A stretch of 64,000 nt of DNA from positions 186,001-250,000 of the forward strand of contig CAWKIV010000020.1 of assembly GCA_963849885.1 (NCBI GenBank). The letters are read 5' to 3'. Position numbers and translations under genes: made by a program. The notes below the pieces were generated by a model. That model did not search any database, was not told the origin of the DNA, and saw only the letters and a list, made by a program, of their open reading frames with translations. This document shows, piece by piece, positions 8,210 to 16,641 of the stretch. The stretch comes from CADCTP01 sp963849885 (GTDB lineage Bacteria > Actinomycetota > Actinomycetes > Mycobacteriales > CADCTP01). Position 1 is the stretch's first letter, and every line of letters begins with the position of its first letter.

Positions 8210-8606
8210 TCACCCAGCCGCGAGCAGCACGGTGTCCGAGCCGTCCCGCCGCCGGCTGTCCAGCAGGCGAGCTCCGGAGCCGGACCGGCGAACGCCGGCG
8301 TCCCACCGCCGAGGTCTTCGGTCGGCGCAGGCCGGGCCGTGGTCGTACGAAGGATCCGGCGGGGGGCGGCGGGACGACAGCCGCAGGCACGCGTTGGTGG
8401 CCACCCGGAAGAGCCAGGTCCGCAGCGAGCTCCGAGCCTCAGGCGGCGAGCAGCGTCTCCTGCACCGCGTCCTCGGCGTCCTGGACGGAGCCGAGCATCC
8501 GGTAGCAGTGGGCCTGGAGCTCGGCGCGGTGCGGCGCGACCAGCCGGCCGAACGCCGCCTCGTCGCCGACCCGGGCCGCGGACAGCTCCGCGGATCCCGC
8601 GACCGG
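8210..8606 (-). pseudogene. ECF sigma factor relic (frameshifted, no start codon)
   Basis: Directly after the parB stop, one frame encodes VGDEAAFGRLVAPHRAELQA and CYRMLGSVQDAEDAVQETLL, a clear sigma-70 region 2 of ECF type, but ends at a TGA (8439-8441). A second frame then gives LRTWLFRVATNACLRL, the end of region 2, and degenerates to a stop at 8210. Around seven codons that normally join these blocks are missing, no start codon is visible and no sigma region 4 can be seen. It is therefore a decayed sigma-factor gene. The original type may have been a SigG-like ECF with a SnoaL-like tail, but nothing remains to prove that. Confidence 0.7.
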
Positions 8607-9470
8607 TCAGCCCTCCTGGTCGAACCCGCCGGGCCGCGGGCCCATCCCCGGCGCCATCAGCCCGACGATCCGCTCCAGGTCGTCCACCGAGGCGAACTCC
8701 ACGACGATCTTGCCCTTGCGCCGCCCGAGCTCGACCTTGACCCGGGTGTCGAAGCTGTCCGACAACCGGTCGGCGAGGTCGGTCAGCGCCGGCGCGGTCA
8801 CCCGCTGGCTTCGCGGCGCCCGGGCGGCGGCCGGCTTGTCGTGGCCGGCCAGCGCGACCAGCTCCTCGACCGCCCGCACCGACAGGCCCTCGGCGACGAT
8901 CCGGGACGCCAGCGCATCCTGCGCCTCGGCGTCGTCCAGCGCGAGCAGCGCGCGGGCGTGGCCGGCGGACAGCACCCCGGCGGCGACCCGCCGCTGCACC
9001 GCGACCGGCAGGTTGAGCAGCCGGACGGTGTTGGTGACCTGGGAGCGGCTGCGGCCGATGCGCTGCGCCAGCTCCTCGTGGGTGGTGCCGAACTCGTCCA
9101 GGAGCTGCCGATACGCCGCCGCCTCCTCGAGCGGGTTGAGCTGGACGCGGTGCAGGTTTTCCAGCAGCGCGTCGCGGAGCATGGCGTCGTCGGCGGTGTC
9201 CCGGACGATCGCCGGGATGGTGGCCAGCCCGAGATCACGGGTCGCCCGCCACCGGCGCTCGCCCATGACCAGCTCGTAGGCGTCGGTCTCGACCGGCCGC
9301 ACGACGACCGGCTGGAGCAGGCCGAACTCCTTGATGGAGGTCTTGAGCTCGTCCTGCGACTCCTCGTCGAAGACCTGCCGCGGCTGCCTCGGGTTGGGCC
9401 GGATCGCGTCCACCGGCAGCTCGCGGAAGGAGGCGCCGGGCACGTCCGCCGGGCCGGCGACCTCCTCCAC
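8607..9470 (-). CDS. parB: Chromosome partitioning protein ParB (main body)
   Basis: This intact frame encodes 287 residues of ParB, the CTP-dependent clamp that loads at parS and spreads on DNA. Visible are the N-terminal domain with RPNPRQPRQVF and GERRWRA (residues 70-76; CTP-binding arginine patch), the HTH region THEELAQRIGRSRSQVTNTV (about 119-138) and a C-terminal dimerisation tail RKGKIVVEFASVDDLERIV. The frame begins at a GTG inside the Ala/Pro linker; the conserved ParA-contacting N-terminus lies upstream in another frame, so the full gene is 8607-9601 with a one-base disruption. It follows parA in an operon, and its parS targets lie at 6.5-7.0 kb. Confidence 0.93.
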   Translation of the reverse strand: MEEVAGPADVPGASFRELPVDAIRPNPRQPRQVFDEESQDELKTSIKEFGLLQPVVVRPVETDAYELVMGERRWRATRDLGLATIPAIVRDTADDAMLRDALLENLHRVQLNPLEEAAAYRQLLDEFGTTHEELAQRIGRSRSQVTNTVRLLNLPVAVQRRVAAGVLSAGHARALLALDDAEAQDALASRIVAEGLSVRAVEELVALAGHDKPAAARAPRSQRVTAPALTDLADRLSDSFDTRVKVELGRRKGKIVVEFASVDDLERIVGLMAPGMGPRPGGFDQEG

Positions 9471-9601
9471 GCTGGCGCCGGCGCCGGCGGAGCAGCCGCC
9501 GCGGGAGCGGGCACCGCCTGCTCGACGATCGCCGCCGCCGCGGGCGGACCGGTCGGGATCAGCGCACCGAGGCCCTTGCCGAGGCCGCCGCGGCGGCTCA
9601 C
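9471..9601 (-). other. parB: ParB N-terminal segment in a shifted frame
   Basis: GTG 9601 overlaps the parA stop (GTGA) and encodes SRRGGLGKGLGALIPT, the hallmark ParB N-terminus that stimulates ParA ATPase, followed by an Ala/Pro linker. The linker then leaves the frame of the main ParB body. One missing base (or two extra) in the GC-rich linker around 9471-9520 would restore a single protein of about 330 residues. Because parB is highly conserved this is more likely a sequence error than a true break. Confidence 0.75.
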
Positions 9602-10743
9602 TCCGACTCCCGGATCCCCGGCGCGGCGAGCTGGGTGCCGCGCACCGCGATCTCGCGGGCGGCCTCGAAGTAGGTCAACGCGCCGCGGGAGCCGGGGTCG
9701 TACGTCATCACCGACTGACCATACCCGGGCGCTTCGGACACCCTGACCGACCTGGGGATAACCACGTCGAGCACCAGGTCGCCGAAGTGGCTGCGCACCT
9801 CCTGGGCAACCTGGTCGGCCAGCTTGGTCCGCCCGTCGTACATGGTCAGCAGGATCGTGGACACCCGCAGCCCGCCGTTGAGGTGGGACTGGATGAGGTC
9901 GATGTTGCTGAGCAGCTGGCCCAGCCCTTCCAGCGCGTAGTACTCGCACTGGATCGGGATCAGCACCTCGTCACCGGCGACCAGCGCGTTCACCGTGAGC
10001 AGGCCGAGCGACGGCGGGCAGTCGACGAGGATGTAGTCGACGTCCTCCTGGTACGCCTCGATCGCCTTGCGCAGCCGGTGCTCCCGGGCCACCACCGAGA
10101 CCAGCTCGATCTCCGCGCCGGCCAGGTCGATGGTGGCCGGCACGCAGCGCAGGTTGGGCGCCTGCTCGACCGGCACCGCGGTCTCCGCCAGCGACGCCCC
10201 CTCGACCAGCACCTCGTAGATCGACGGGGTCCCGCTGCTGTGCTCCACACCGAGGCCGGTGCTCGCGTTGCCCTGCGGGTCGAGGTCGATCACCAGCACC
10301 TTGAGCCCGTGCAGCGCGAAGGCGACCGCCAGGTTGACCGTGCTGGTCGTCTTGCCGACGCCGCCCTTCTGGTTGGCGACGGTGATCACCCGGCGCTGGC
10401 CGGGCCGGGGGAAGGCGCTGTCCCGGGTCGGGTTGAGCACCCGGACCGCCTGCGCCGCCTCCCGCATGATCGGCGTGTCCAGCTCGCCGTCCCGGGGCGC
10501 GCCGACGGCGTCGTCGAGCACGCTCCTGATCCGGGTCCGGCTGGCGTCGAGCGTCGCGGTCGGCTCGTGGGTCACCCTGTCATCCTCACTGCTCGATCCG
10601 AGCGGCGGCGGCGACTCGCCCGCGCTGTCGCCACCGATCCACCCGATCGGGGCCGTGATGCCCCGGATGTCCGGTGTCGACGGGGCCGGCTCGGTGGGCC
10701 ACCCGATCGGGCTGGGCCGCCGCACAGGGATCGTGCTCGTCAC
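9598..10743 (-). CDS. parA: Chromosome partitioning ATPase ParA (Soj)
   Basis: A 381-residue deviant Walker A ATPase that forms DNA-bound gradients pulling ParB-parS complexes apart. The motif VANQKGGVGKTTSTVNLA sits near residues 122-140, then DLDPQGNAST, DYILVDCPPSLG and QSVMTYDP. About 115 disordered residues precede the ATPase, as in related actinomycetes. GTG 10743 overlaps the rsmG stop (GTGA) and has GAGGAGGG upstream; GTG 10575 is a shorter alternative (326 residues). It heads directly into parB. Confidence 0.93.
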   Translation of the reverse strand: MTSTIPVRRPSPIGWPTEPAPSTPDIRGITAPIGWIGGDSAGESPPPLGSSSEDDRVTHEPTATLDASRTRIRSVLDDAVGAPRDGELDTPIMREAAQAVRVLNPTRDSAFPRPGQRRVITVANQKGGVGKTTSTVNLAVAFALHGLKVLVIDLDPQGNASTGLGVEHSSGTPSIYEVLVEGASLAETAVPVEQAPNLRCVPATIDLAGAEIELVSVVAREHRLRKAIEAYQEDVDYILVDCPPSLGLLTVNALVAGDEVLIPIQCEYYALEGLGQLLSNIDLIQSHLNGGLRVSTILLTMYDGRTKLADQVAQEVRSHFGDLVLDVVIPRSVRVSEAPGYGQSVMTYDPGSRGALTYFEAAREIAVRGTQLAAPGIRESE

Positions 10744-11417
10744 CGGACGCGCCCTCCTCGTTGCCTCCCGCTGGCGCTGGACCGCACGGTACCCCGGGTC
10801 ACGGCGACCACCGTGGTCGGCGGATCCACCGCGCCGGCCCCGCACCGCAGCACCTCCGCGCCCGCCGCGCCGGCGCGGGTCAGCGCGGACCGGGCCGCTG
10901 CCAGCTCGGCCGCGGCGGTCTCGCCCTTGACCGCGAGCAGCCGGCCGCCGTCCCGCAGCAGCGGCAGGCACCAGCCGGCGAGCCGGTCCAGCGGCGCGAC
11001 CGCGCGGGCGGTGACCACGTCGGCGCCGGCCAGCGCGCGCCGGACCGGGCCCTCCTCGGCCCGGCCGCGGACCACCGTGACACCGGCCAGTCCGAGCCGG
11101 TCGACGCATTCGGTGAGGAAGTCGTACCGGCGGGCGAGCGGCTCCAGCAGCGTGACGGCCAGGTCCGGCCGGGCCAGCGCCAGCGGGATGCCGGGCAGCC
11201 CGGCGCCGCTGCCCGCGTCGACCACCCGGGCGGCCGGCGGGATGAGCTCGGCGACCACCGCGGAGTTGAGCAGGTGCCGGTCCCACAGCCGCGGCACCTC
11301 GCGCGGGCCGATGAGCCCGCGGAGGGTGCCGTCGGTGGCCAGGATCTCCGCGTACGCGACCGCGCGATCCAGCGCGTCGCCGAAGATCGCCGCGGCCACG
11401 GACGGTGGCGCGGGCAC
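10740..11417 (-). CDS. rsmG: 16S rRNA (guanine(527)-N(7))-methyltransferase RsmG
   Basis: About 225 residues of the SAM-dependent enzyme that methylates G527 of 16S rRNA. Family motifs are LIGPREVPRLWDRHLLNSAV, the SAM loop VVDAGSGAGLPGIPLAL, and the later VTARAVAPLDRL. GTG 11417 is the only convincing in-frame start, but its ribosome site is poor. In another frame, GTG 11616 starts a coding-like segment (STMDTEWSPGRPVTRPGD) ending near 11480, so a longer N-terminus interrupted by a one-base indel in a CCGCCGCCG tract is possible. The 230 bases upstream up to jag hold nothing else recognisable. It is coupled to parA downstream. Confidence 0.85.
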   Translation of the reverse strand: MPAPPSVAAAIFGDALDRAVAYAEILATDGTLRGLIGPREVPRLWDRHLLNSAVVAELIPPAARVVDAGSGAGLPGIPLALARPDLAVTLLEPLARRYDFLTECVDRLGLAGVTVVRGRAEEGPVRRALAGADVVTARAVAPLDRLAGWCLPLLRDGGRLLAVKGETAAAELAAARSALTRAGAAGAEVLRCGAGAVDPPTTVVAVTRGTVRSSASGRQRGGRVR

Positions 11418-11649
11418 CCCAGCGCCCGTCGGGCGGCCCGGCGCGAGCCCCGGCGCCGTCGCGGCGGCGGCACACCTCAGCGCCGCCGAGCACTGCCGGC
11501 GGCACGGGCACTCCGGCGCCGTCGCCGGCGGACGGTGTCGCCGGGACAGGCTCGGGCGGGTCGCCGGGCCGGGTGACGGGCCGGCCCGGGGACCACTCAG
11601 TGTCCATAGTGGACACCCAGGGTGGAGCGGGGAAGTGGGGTGGGTCGGC

Positions 11650-12192
11650 TCACTTGTCCGGCAGGACGACGACCCGGCGGTCCGGCTCCTCGCCCTCGGA
11701 CTCGCTGCGCACCCCGTCGATGGCCGCGATCGCGTCATGCACGACCTTGCGCTCGAACGGGTTCATCGCGTCCAGCCGCACCGCCGACCCGCTCGAGCGC
11801 ACCTCGGCGGCGGCGTCCCGGGCGATGTCGCCGAGCGCGGTGCGCCGGCGGGCCCGGTAGCCGCCGACGTCGAGCATCAGCCGGCTGCGCAGCCCGGTCT
11901 GCTGCTGCACGGCCAGCCGGGTCAGCTCCTGCAGCGCGTCCAGGGTCGCCCCGTTCGGCCCCACCAGGCCCTGCAGGCCCTCGCCGATCACGGCCACCAC
12001 GGCCCGGTCGCCCTCCACGTCGAGGTCGATGTCGCCGTCGAAGTCGACGATGTCGAGCAGCCGCTCCAGGTAGTCGCCGGCGATGTCGCCCTCCTGGACG
12101 AGCAGCGCCTCGCCCCGCTCGGGGCGGTCGGCGGCGCCGTCGGCGTCGGCCTCGACGGCAGTAGGGCTGTCGGTCACGGGCGTGTCGGTCAC
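11650..12192 (-). CDS. jag: Jag/KhpB-like R3H and KH domain RNA-binding protein
   Basis: A 180-residue protein with an acidic N-terminus (1-40), a KH domain (LDVEGDRAVVAVIGEG...GPNGATLDALQELT, about 55-110) and an R3H domain (LDVGGYRARRRTALGDIAR...ERKVVHDAI, about 115-165). Jag/KhpB proteins bind RNA and act with YidC and cell-wall growth regulators. GTG 12192 is preceded by GGAGA. It lies in the universal rnpA-yidD-yidC-jag-rsmG order. Confidence 0.9.
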   Translation of the reverse strand: MTDTPVTDSPTAVEADADGAADRPERGEALLVQEGDIAGDYLERLLDIVDFDGDIDLDVEGDRAVVAVIGEGLQGLVGPNGATLDALQELTRLAVQQQTGLRSRLMLDVGGYRARRRTALGDIARDAAAEVRSSGSAVRLDAMNPFERKVVHDAIAAIDGVRSESEGEEPDRRVVVLPDK

Positions 12193-12238
12193 GAAGTCTC
12201 CACAGGTGGTCTCGCCCGCCCGAACGGCGGGCGCGAGG

Positions 12239-13498
12239 TCAGCGTCGCTTCTTCTTCTGCCGGGTCTGGGTGGGGGAGCGCTGCCCCTGCGGGCGGCGCG
12301 CCCCGCCGGGCCGGGCTCCGCCGCCGCCGGCCTTCGGTCGCGGCGCCGGCGCGGGCGGCTTGTCCGCACCGGTGTCGTCCGCGTCGGCCACCGGGGCCGA
12401 CCCGTCGTCAGAGGGCGCGGCGCTCTCCGCGGGCGCCTGGCCGTCGGGAGTCGCGCCGGGAGTGTCCGCGGCGGCGCGGCGCTTGCGCTTGGTCGGCTTG
12501 CCGTCGGCCGGAGTGCCCGGCGCCGCATCGCCGGCCGCGGCTCCGGCCGCACCACCAGCAGCAGCGTCGCCCGCGGCAGCGGACCCGTCCGCAGGAGTCG
12601 CGGTCGCACCGCCCACCGCCGGCGTGCCCTTGCGCGGCCGGACCGGCTTCTGCCCCGGCTTCGGGGCCAGCAGCTTCGGGTCGGTCGCCGGCTTGTCCGC
12701 ATCCTTCTTCGCGTTCGGATGCGGCATCCGCCTGATGATGTAGAACTGCTGCCCCATGGTCCACAGGTTGTTGGTGAACCAGTAGAAGAGCACGCCGATC
12801 GGGAAGAAGAAGCCGGACACGAAGAGGCTGGCCGGCATGCCGTACAGCAGCAGCTTCTGGATCATGGCCTGCTGGCCGTCGACCACCTGGGTGTTGCGGG
12901 AGATGATCTGCCGCTGGGTGATGTACGTGGCCGCGACCATGAGGACGATCAGCGTGAACGCGACGATCCGGGTCGCGGTGAGGCTCGCGCCGGGGATGTC
13001 CTCGACCAGGTTGCGCGGGTCGTTGAAGGCGGCCGCGATCGGCGCGCCGAAGACCATCGCCTGACCAGCGCTGGCGACCTGGTCGACGGTCCAGCCGTAC
13101 TCGGCTGACAGCGCGCCGGCCTTGTCGCTGCCGACCAGCCGGAGCACGTGGAAGAGGGCCAGGAAGACCGGAGCCTGCAGCAGGATCGGAAGGCACCCGC
13201 CGAGCGGGTTGAAGCCCTCCTCCTTCTGCAGCTTCATCATTTCCTGGCTGAGCGTCTGCCGGTCGTTCTTGTACTTCTCCCGCAGCGCCGCGATCTTGGG
13301 CTGCACTTCCTGCATCTTGCGCTGGCTGTGCACCTGCTTGATGAAGAACCGGAAGAGCAGGATCCGGATCGTCACGACCAGCAGGACGATCGACAGCGCC
13401 CAGGTCACCCCGGCGTTGGGGTTGAGCCCCATCCACTCGAAGAGCGCATGCCACTTCAGGAGCACCCAGGAGACCGCGATGTAGAGAGGGTTCAGCAA
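12239..13498 (-). CDS. yidC: Membrane protein insertase YidC
   Basis: A 419-residue Oxa1/YidC-family insertase. The core (residues 1-260) has membrane segments around 5-20, 30-50, 105-125, 165-190 and 205-235, and the groove arginine in TIRILLFRFFIKQVHSQRKM. The cytoplasmic tail from about 265 onward is 150 residues of Ala/Pro/Gly/Lys-rich sequence ending in KKKRR, a basic ribosome-docking-type tail longer than usual. It starts at a TTG with AGGAG seven bases upstream and overlaps the end of yidD by seven bases. Confidence 0.93.
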   Translation of the reverse strand: MLNPLYIAVSWVLLKWHALFEWMGLNPNAGVTWALSIVLLVVTIRILLFRFFIKQVHSQRKMQEVQPKIAALREKYKNDRQTLSQEMMKLQKEEGFNPLGGCLPILLQAPVFLALFHVLRLVGSDKAGALSAEYGWTVDQVASAGQAMVFGAPIAAAFNDPRNLVEDIPGASLTATRIVAFTLIVLMVAATYITQRQIISRNTQVVDGQQAMIQKLLLYGMPASLFVSGFFFPIGVLFYWFTNNLWTMGQQFYIIRRMPHPNAKKDADKPATDPKLLAPKPGQKPVRPRKGTPAVGGATATPADGSAAAGDAAAGGAAGAAAGDAAPGTPADGKPTKRKRRAAADTPGATPDGQAPAESAAPSDDGSAPVADADDTGADKPPAPAPRPKAGGGGARPGGARRPQGQRSPTQTRQKKKRR

Positions 13499-13923
13499 CG
13501 GGGTGCTCCTGTCGGGGTCGGCGCCGGGACGCCGGCTCGGGTCGAGGTGCGCTCGGTCAGCCCGGCACCACCAGTCGGTGGTGTGGCGGGGCCACGTTGC
13601 TCAACGGCGGGCGGCACCGGGTCGTGCCCACCAGGGTGCCAGGGCCCGCAGCGGAGCAGCCGGCGGGTGGCCAGCCACCCGCCCCGGATCGCGCCGTGCC
13701 GCTCCACGGCGGTCACCGCGTACGCGCTGCAGGACGGGGTGAAGCGGCAGGTCGGTGGCCGCACCGGGGAGATCCAGCGCTGGTAGGCCCGGATCGCGGC
13801 GAGCAGCAGCCGGGCCAGCGTGGAACGGCGGCGCCGGCCGGTGACCAGCCGGACCACCCCGTCGTACGCGGCCAGCAGCAGCGCGGCGGCGAGCAGGGCG
13901 AAGGTCACCTGCCAGGCGGTCAC
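13492..13923 (-). CDS. yidD: Membrane protein insertion efficiency factor YidD
   Basis: A 143-residue YidD (DUF37) protein. The family core LLLAAIRAYQRWISPVRPPT, then CRFTPSCSAYAVTAVERHG and GPWHPGGHDPVPP, is preceded by an N-terminal hydrophobic segment (5-22). YidD binds the inner membrane near YidC and aids insertion. Its GTG overlaps the rnpA stop (GTGA). The Pro/Thr-rich tail overlaps the yidC start. Confidence 0.92.
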   Translation of the reverse strand: MTAWQVTFALLAAALLLAAYDGVVRLVTGRRRRSTLARLLLAAIRAYQRWISPVRPPTCRFTPSCSAYAVTAVERHGAIRGGWLATRRLLRCGPWHPGGHDPVPPAVEQRGPATPPTGGAGLTERTSTRAGVPAPTPTGAPRC

Positions 13924-14303
13924 CGGACCACCTCCGCGGTCCGGGCGCCGGCGGCGAGGCCGAGCCGGCCGAGGGTGGCGTCGAGGTCGCGGCCGAGCGC
14001 CGCGGAGTCCGCGCCGCCGGCCGGCGGCAGCGCCCGGACGACCAGCAGGGCGCCGGCGGGCAGCTGCGGGAGCCGGTCGCGGACCAGGTGGCGCAGCCGG
14101 CGGACGGTCCGGTGCCGGACCACGGAGCCGCCGACGGCCCGGCCGACGACGAAGCCCACCCGGGCGGCCGGCAGCGGCGCGTCCGGCGCGGGCTCGGGTG
14201 CGAGGTAGTGGGTCACCAGGGTGCCGCGGCCGGCCCGCCGCCCGCGGCGGACCACCAGCGTGAAGTCCTCGCGGCGCCTCAGCCGCGCGGGCGCCGGGAG
14301 CAC
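13920..14303 (-). CDS. rnpA: Ribonuclease P protein component RnpA
   Basis: A 127-residue protein subunit of RNase P, which processes tRNA 5' ends with the RNA subunit. It begins LPAPARLRRREDFTLVVRRG and has the RNR-type signature as GSVVRHRTVRRLRHLVRDRL. It follows rpmH by 16 bases and is coupled to yidD. Confidence 0.93.
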   Translation of the reverse strand: MLPAPARLRRREDFTLVVRRGRRAGRGTLVTHYLAPEPAPDAPLPAARVGFVVGRAVGGSVVRHRTVRRLRHLVRDRLPQLPAGALLVVRALPPAGGADSAALGRDLDATLGRLGLAAGARTAEVVR

Positions 14304-14319
14304 GTCACGTCGCTGCGGC

Positions 14320-14457
14320 TCAGGCCGAGAGCTCGCCGCGGCCCTTGCGGCGGCGGGAGGCGAGGATGGCGCGACCGGCGCGGGTGCGCATGCGCAACCG
14401 GAAGCCGTGGGTCTTCGCCCGGCGGCGGTTGTTCGGCTGGAAGGTGCGCTTGCTCAC
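14320..14457 (-). CDS. rpmH: 50S ribosomal protein bL34
   Basis: A 45-residue basic ribosomal protein, VSKRTFQPNNRRRAKTHGFR followed by the conserved MRTRAGRAILASRRRKGR. It heads the rpmH-rnpA-yidD-yidC-jag operon, divergent from dnaA as is universal in actinobacteria. Confidence 0.97.
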   Translation of the reverse strand: MSKRTFQPNNRRRAKTHGFRLRMRTRAGRAILASRRRKGRGELSA

Positions 14458-14549
14458 GTGCGGGCTCCTGGCTTCGGCGGCATCCTGTTGGTGGTCCGAC
14501 AGGACCCGCGTCGAGGCGGGGCCGGGCGCGGCGGACTCACGACCCGCCA

Positions 14550-14579
14550 ACGGTACGGAACGGCGCCACGCCGGGTCAA
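14550..14579 (-). promoter_or_regulatory. rpmH operon promoter
   Basis: On the minus strand TTGACC (14574-14579) and TACCGT (14550-14555) are 18 bases apart, a good housekeeping promoter reading toward rpmH. Confidence 0.7.
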
Positions 14580-14598
14580 ACGAGACCGCCGGGAGCGG

Positions 14599-14628
14599 TT
14601 GTGGACGGCCATCCGCGCGCTGTACGGT
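14599..14628 (+). promoter_or_regulatory. Candidate dnaA promoter
   Basis: TTGTGG (14599-14604) and TACGGT (14623-14628) are 18 bases apart and read toward dnaA, leaving a leader of about 180 bases. The -35 overlaps a DnaA-box-like TTGTGGACG, suggesting autoregulation. Confidence 0.45.
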
Positions 14629-14747
14629 GCCAGTCCGCCGGGCCTTCCCCCACCGGTTCTCAGCGGTGGGCACCGGACACTCGTCGGGAAGGTCGAGGGA
14701 CGCGCTGAGACCCGCGCACACGGTCCGTGGGTGACGGATACACAGCC

Positions 14748-14768
14748 TGTGGACAGCCATGTGGATAG
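14748..14768 (+). promoter_or_regulatory. DnaA boxes in the dnaA leader
   Basis: TGTGGACAG (14748-14756) and TGTGGATAG (14760-14768) each differ by one base from reverse-orientation DnaA boxes (TGTGGACAA/TGTGGATAA). They lie 50-70 bases before the dnaA start. Confidence 0.65.
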
Positions 14769-14816
14769 TGGGGGCACGGTGGAGACCACCGACGTGTCCA
14801 CGGGGAGGAGCAGCGG

Positions 14817-16265
14817 GTGCCGGAGGAAACGGTCGACCTCGACGCCCTGTGGTCGCATGCCATCGACGGACTGACCGACAGCACGGTCACGCCGCAGCAG
14901 CGGGCCTGGCTGCGGACCACCCGGCCGCTCGGTCTGCTGGACGACACCGCGCTGCTGGCCGCGCCGAACGAGTTCACCAAGGACGTGCTGGAGACCCGGC
15001 TGCGGCCGATGATCACCGACGCGCTGTCCCGGCTGCTCGGCCGGGAGATCCGGGTGGCGGTCACGGTGGAGCCGCCGCCCGGGCCCCCGGCGGGCGCGAC
15101 CGTGGTGCCGCTGCCGGTCGGGGGGAACAGCGCCGCCGACGGCGGGCCGGACCAGGTCGCCGAGGAGACGATGCCGGGGATGTCCTGGCCGCCGCCGTCC
15201 GCGGCCGGCGGCCGGCTGGCCCGGGTCGAGCCGGCCCGGCTCAACCCGAAGTACACGTTCGAGACCTTCGTCATCGGCTCCGGCAACCGGTTCGCGCACG
15301 CGGCCGCAGTCGCCGTCGCCGAGGCGCCGGCAAAGGCGTACAACCCGCTGTTCATCTACGGCGACTCCGGGCTGGGCAAGACCCACCTGCTGCACGCCAT
15401 CGGGCACTACGCGCAGCGGCTCTTCCAGAACGCGCGGGTCAAGTACGTGAGCTCCGAGGAGTTCACCAACGACTTCATCAACTCGCTGCGCGACGACAAG
15501 CAGTCCGCCTTCCAGCGGCGCTACCGCGACAACGACGTCCTCCTGGTCGACGACATCCAGTTCCTGGAGAACAAGGAACGCACCCAGGAGGAGTTCTTCC
15601 ACACGTTCAACACGCTGCACAACGCGAACAAGCAGATCGTCATCAGCTCGGACCGGCCGCCGAAGCAGCTGTCCACCCTGGAGGACCGGCTGCGCACCCG
15701 CTTCGAGTGGGGCCTGATCACCGACGTGCAGCCGCCCGATCTGGAGACGCGGATCGCGATCCTGCGGAAGAAGGCCGCGCAGGAGCGGCTGAACGCGCCG
15801 CCGGACGTGCTCGAGTTCATCGCGTCGAAGATCCAGTCGAACATCCGCGAGCTCGAGGGCGCGCTGATCCGGGTCACCGCGTTCGCCAGCCTCAACCGGC
15901 AGAGCGTCGACCTGACCCTGGCCGAGATCGTGCTCAAGGACCTGATCGCGGACGACGACCGGCCGGAGATCACCGCGGCCACGATCATCGCGGCCACGGC
16001 CGAGTACTTCGGGATCACCATCGACGATCTGTGCGGCCAGTCCCGCAGCCGGGTGCTGGTAACGGCGCGGCAGATCGCCATGTATCTCTGTCGCGAGCTG
16101 ACCGATCTCTCCCTGCCGAAGATCGGGCAGACCTTCGGCGGCCGCGACCACACCACGGTCATGCACGCCGACCGGAAGATCCGCTCGCTGATGGCCGAAC
16201 GCCGGCAGATCTTCAACCAGGTGACCGAGCTGACCAACCGGATCAAGCACCGGGCCCGGCAGTGA
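14817..16265 (+). CDS. dnaA: Chromosomal replication initiator DnaA
   Basis: A 482-residue AAA+ initiator that binds DnaA boxes and melts oriC. Domain I spans about 1-85; domain II is a short Pro/Gly linker (86-140), far shorter than in Streptomyces; domain III has Walker A GDSGLGKTHLLHAIG (about 181-195) and Walker B VLLVDDIQFL; domain IV ends with the signature GGRDHTTVMHADRKI. GTG 14817 follows GGGGAGGAG. It is the first gene of the rightward replication cluster. Confidence 0.97.
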   Translation: MPEETVDLDALWSHAIDGLTDSTVTPQQRAWLRTTRPLGLLDDTALLAAPNEFTKDVLETRLRPMITDALSRLLGREIRVAVTVEPPPGPPAGATVVPLPVGGNSAADGGPDQVAEETMPGMSWPPPSAAGGRLARVEPARLNPKYTFETFVIGSGNRFAHAAAVAVAEAPAKAYNPLFIYGDSGLGKTHLLHAIGHYAQRLFQNARVKYVSSEEFTNDFINSLRDDKQSAFQRRYRDNDVLLVDDIQFLENKERTQEEFFHTFNTLHNANKQIVISSDRPPKQLSTLEDRLRTRFEWGLITDVQPPDLETRIAILRKKAAQERLNAPPDVLEFIASKIQSNIRELEGALIRVTAFASLNRQSVDLTLAEIVLKDLIADDDRPEITAATIIAATAEYFGITIDDLCGQSRSRVLVTARQIAMYLCRELTDLSLPKIGQTFGGRDHTTVMHADRKIRSLMAERRQIFNQVTELTNRIKHRARQ

Positions 16266-16641
16266 TCCTCGCCGGCGGGCGCCGCGCCACCCGCCGAACG
16301 GGTGGTGGATTCCTAGTCCGATGTGCACAGCTTGGGGAGAAGTCTGTGGATATCTGGGGACGAGAAGTGGATGACGGCATTCGGCCAGGCATCGTCCACC
16401 GGCCGGACGGCTCGACGTCATCGGAGCCCACATCCGGTCCACAGCCCTCGCCCGCCGGTGGCCTGGCCGGACGCGGTCCGTCCACACCGTCCACAGCACC
16501 TACGACGACTCCGAGCTCTTCTATCCAGAAGATGAAGACCCGAAACAGGGGTGTGGGCGATCCGGTGGGGACGGCCGCGAATCTGTCGGACCGGGCGGGC
16601 ATGATGGGCCCCCACAGCAGCGTGGTGGAGGAGAGCGGACG
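16266..16641. other. Putative replication origin oriC (dnaA-dnaN gap)
   Basis: This 376-base gap is the usual actinobacterial oriC position. It contains TGTGGATAT (16345-16353), TCGTCCACC, CGGTCCACA (16435-16443) and two back-to-back CCGTCCACA copies (16478-16495), all relaxed DnaA boxes of the TTGTCCACA type. A relatively AT-rich patch (CTTCTATCCAGAAGATGAAG, near 16518-16537) could be the unwinding element. GGAGGAG just before dnaN is its ribosome site. Confidence 0.75.

Noticed and set aside
9331..12735. A long plus-strand frame opposite parB-parA-rsmG-jag
   Set aside because: It lies antisense to four conserved genes and has no family motifs; codon composition is that of a complementary frame.
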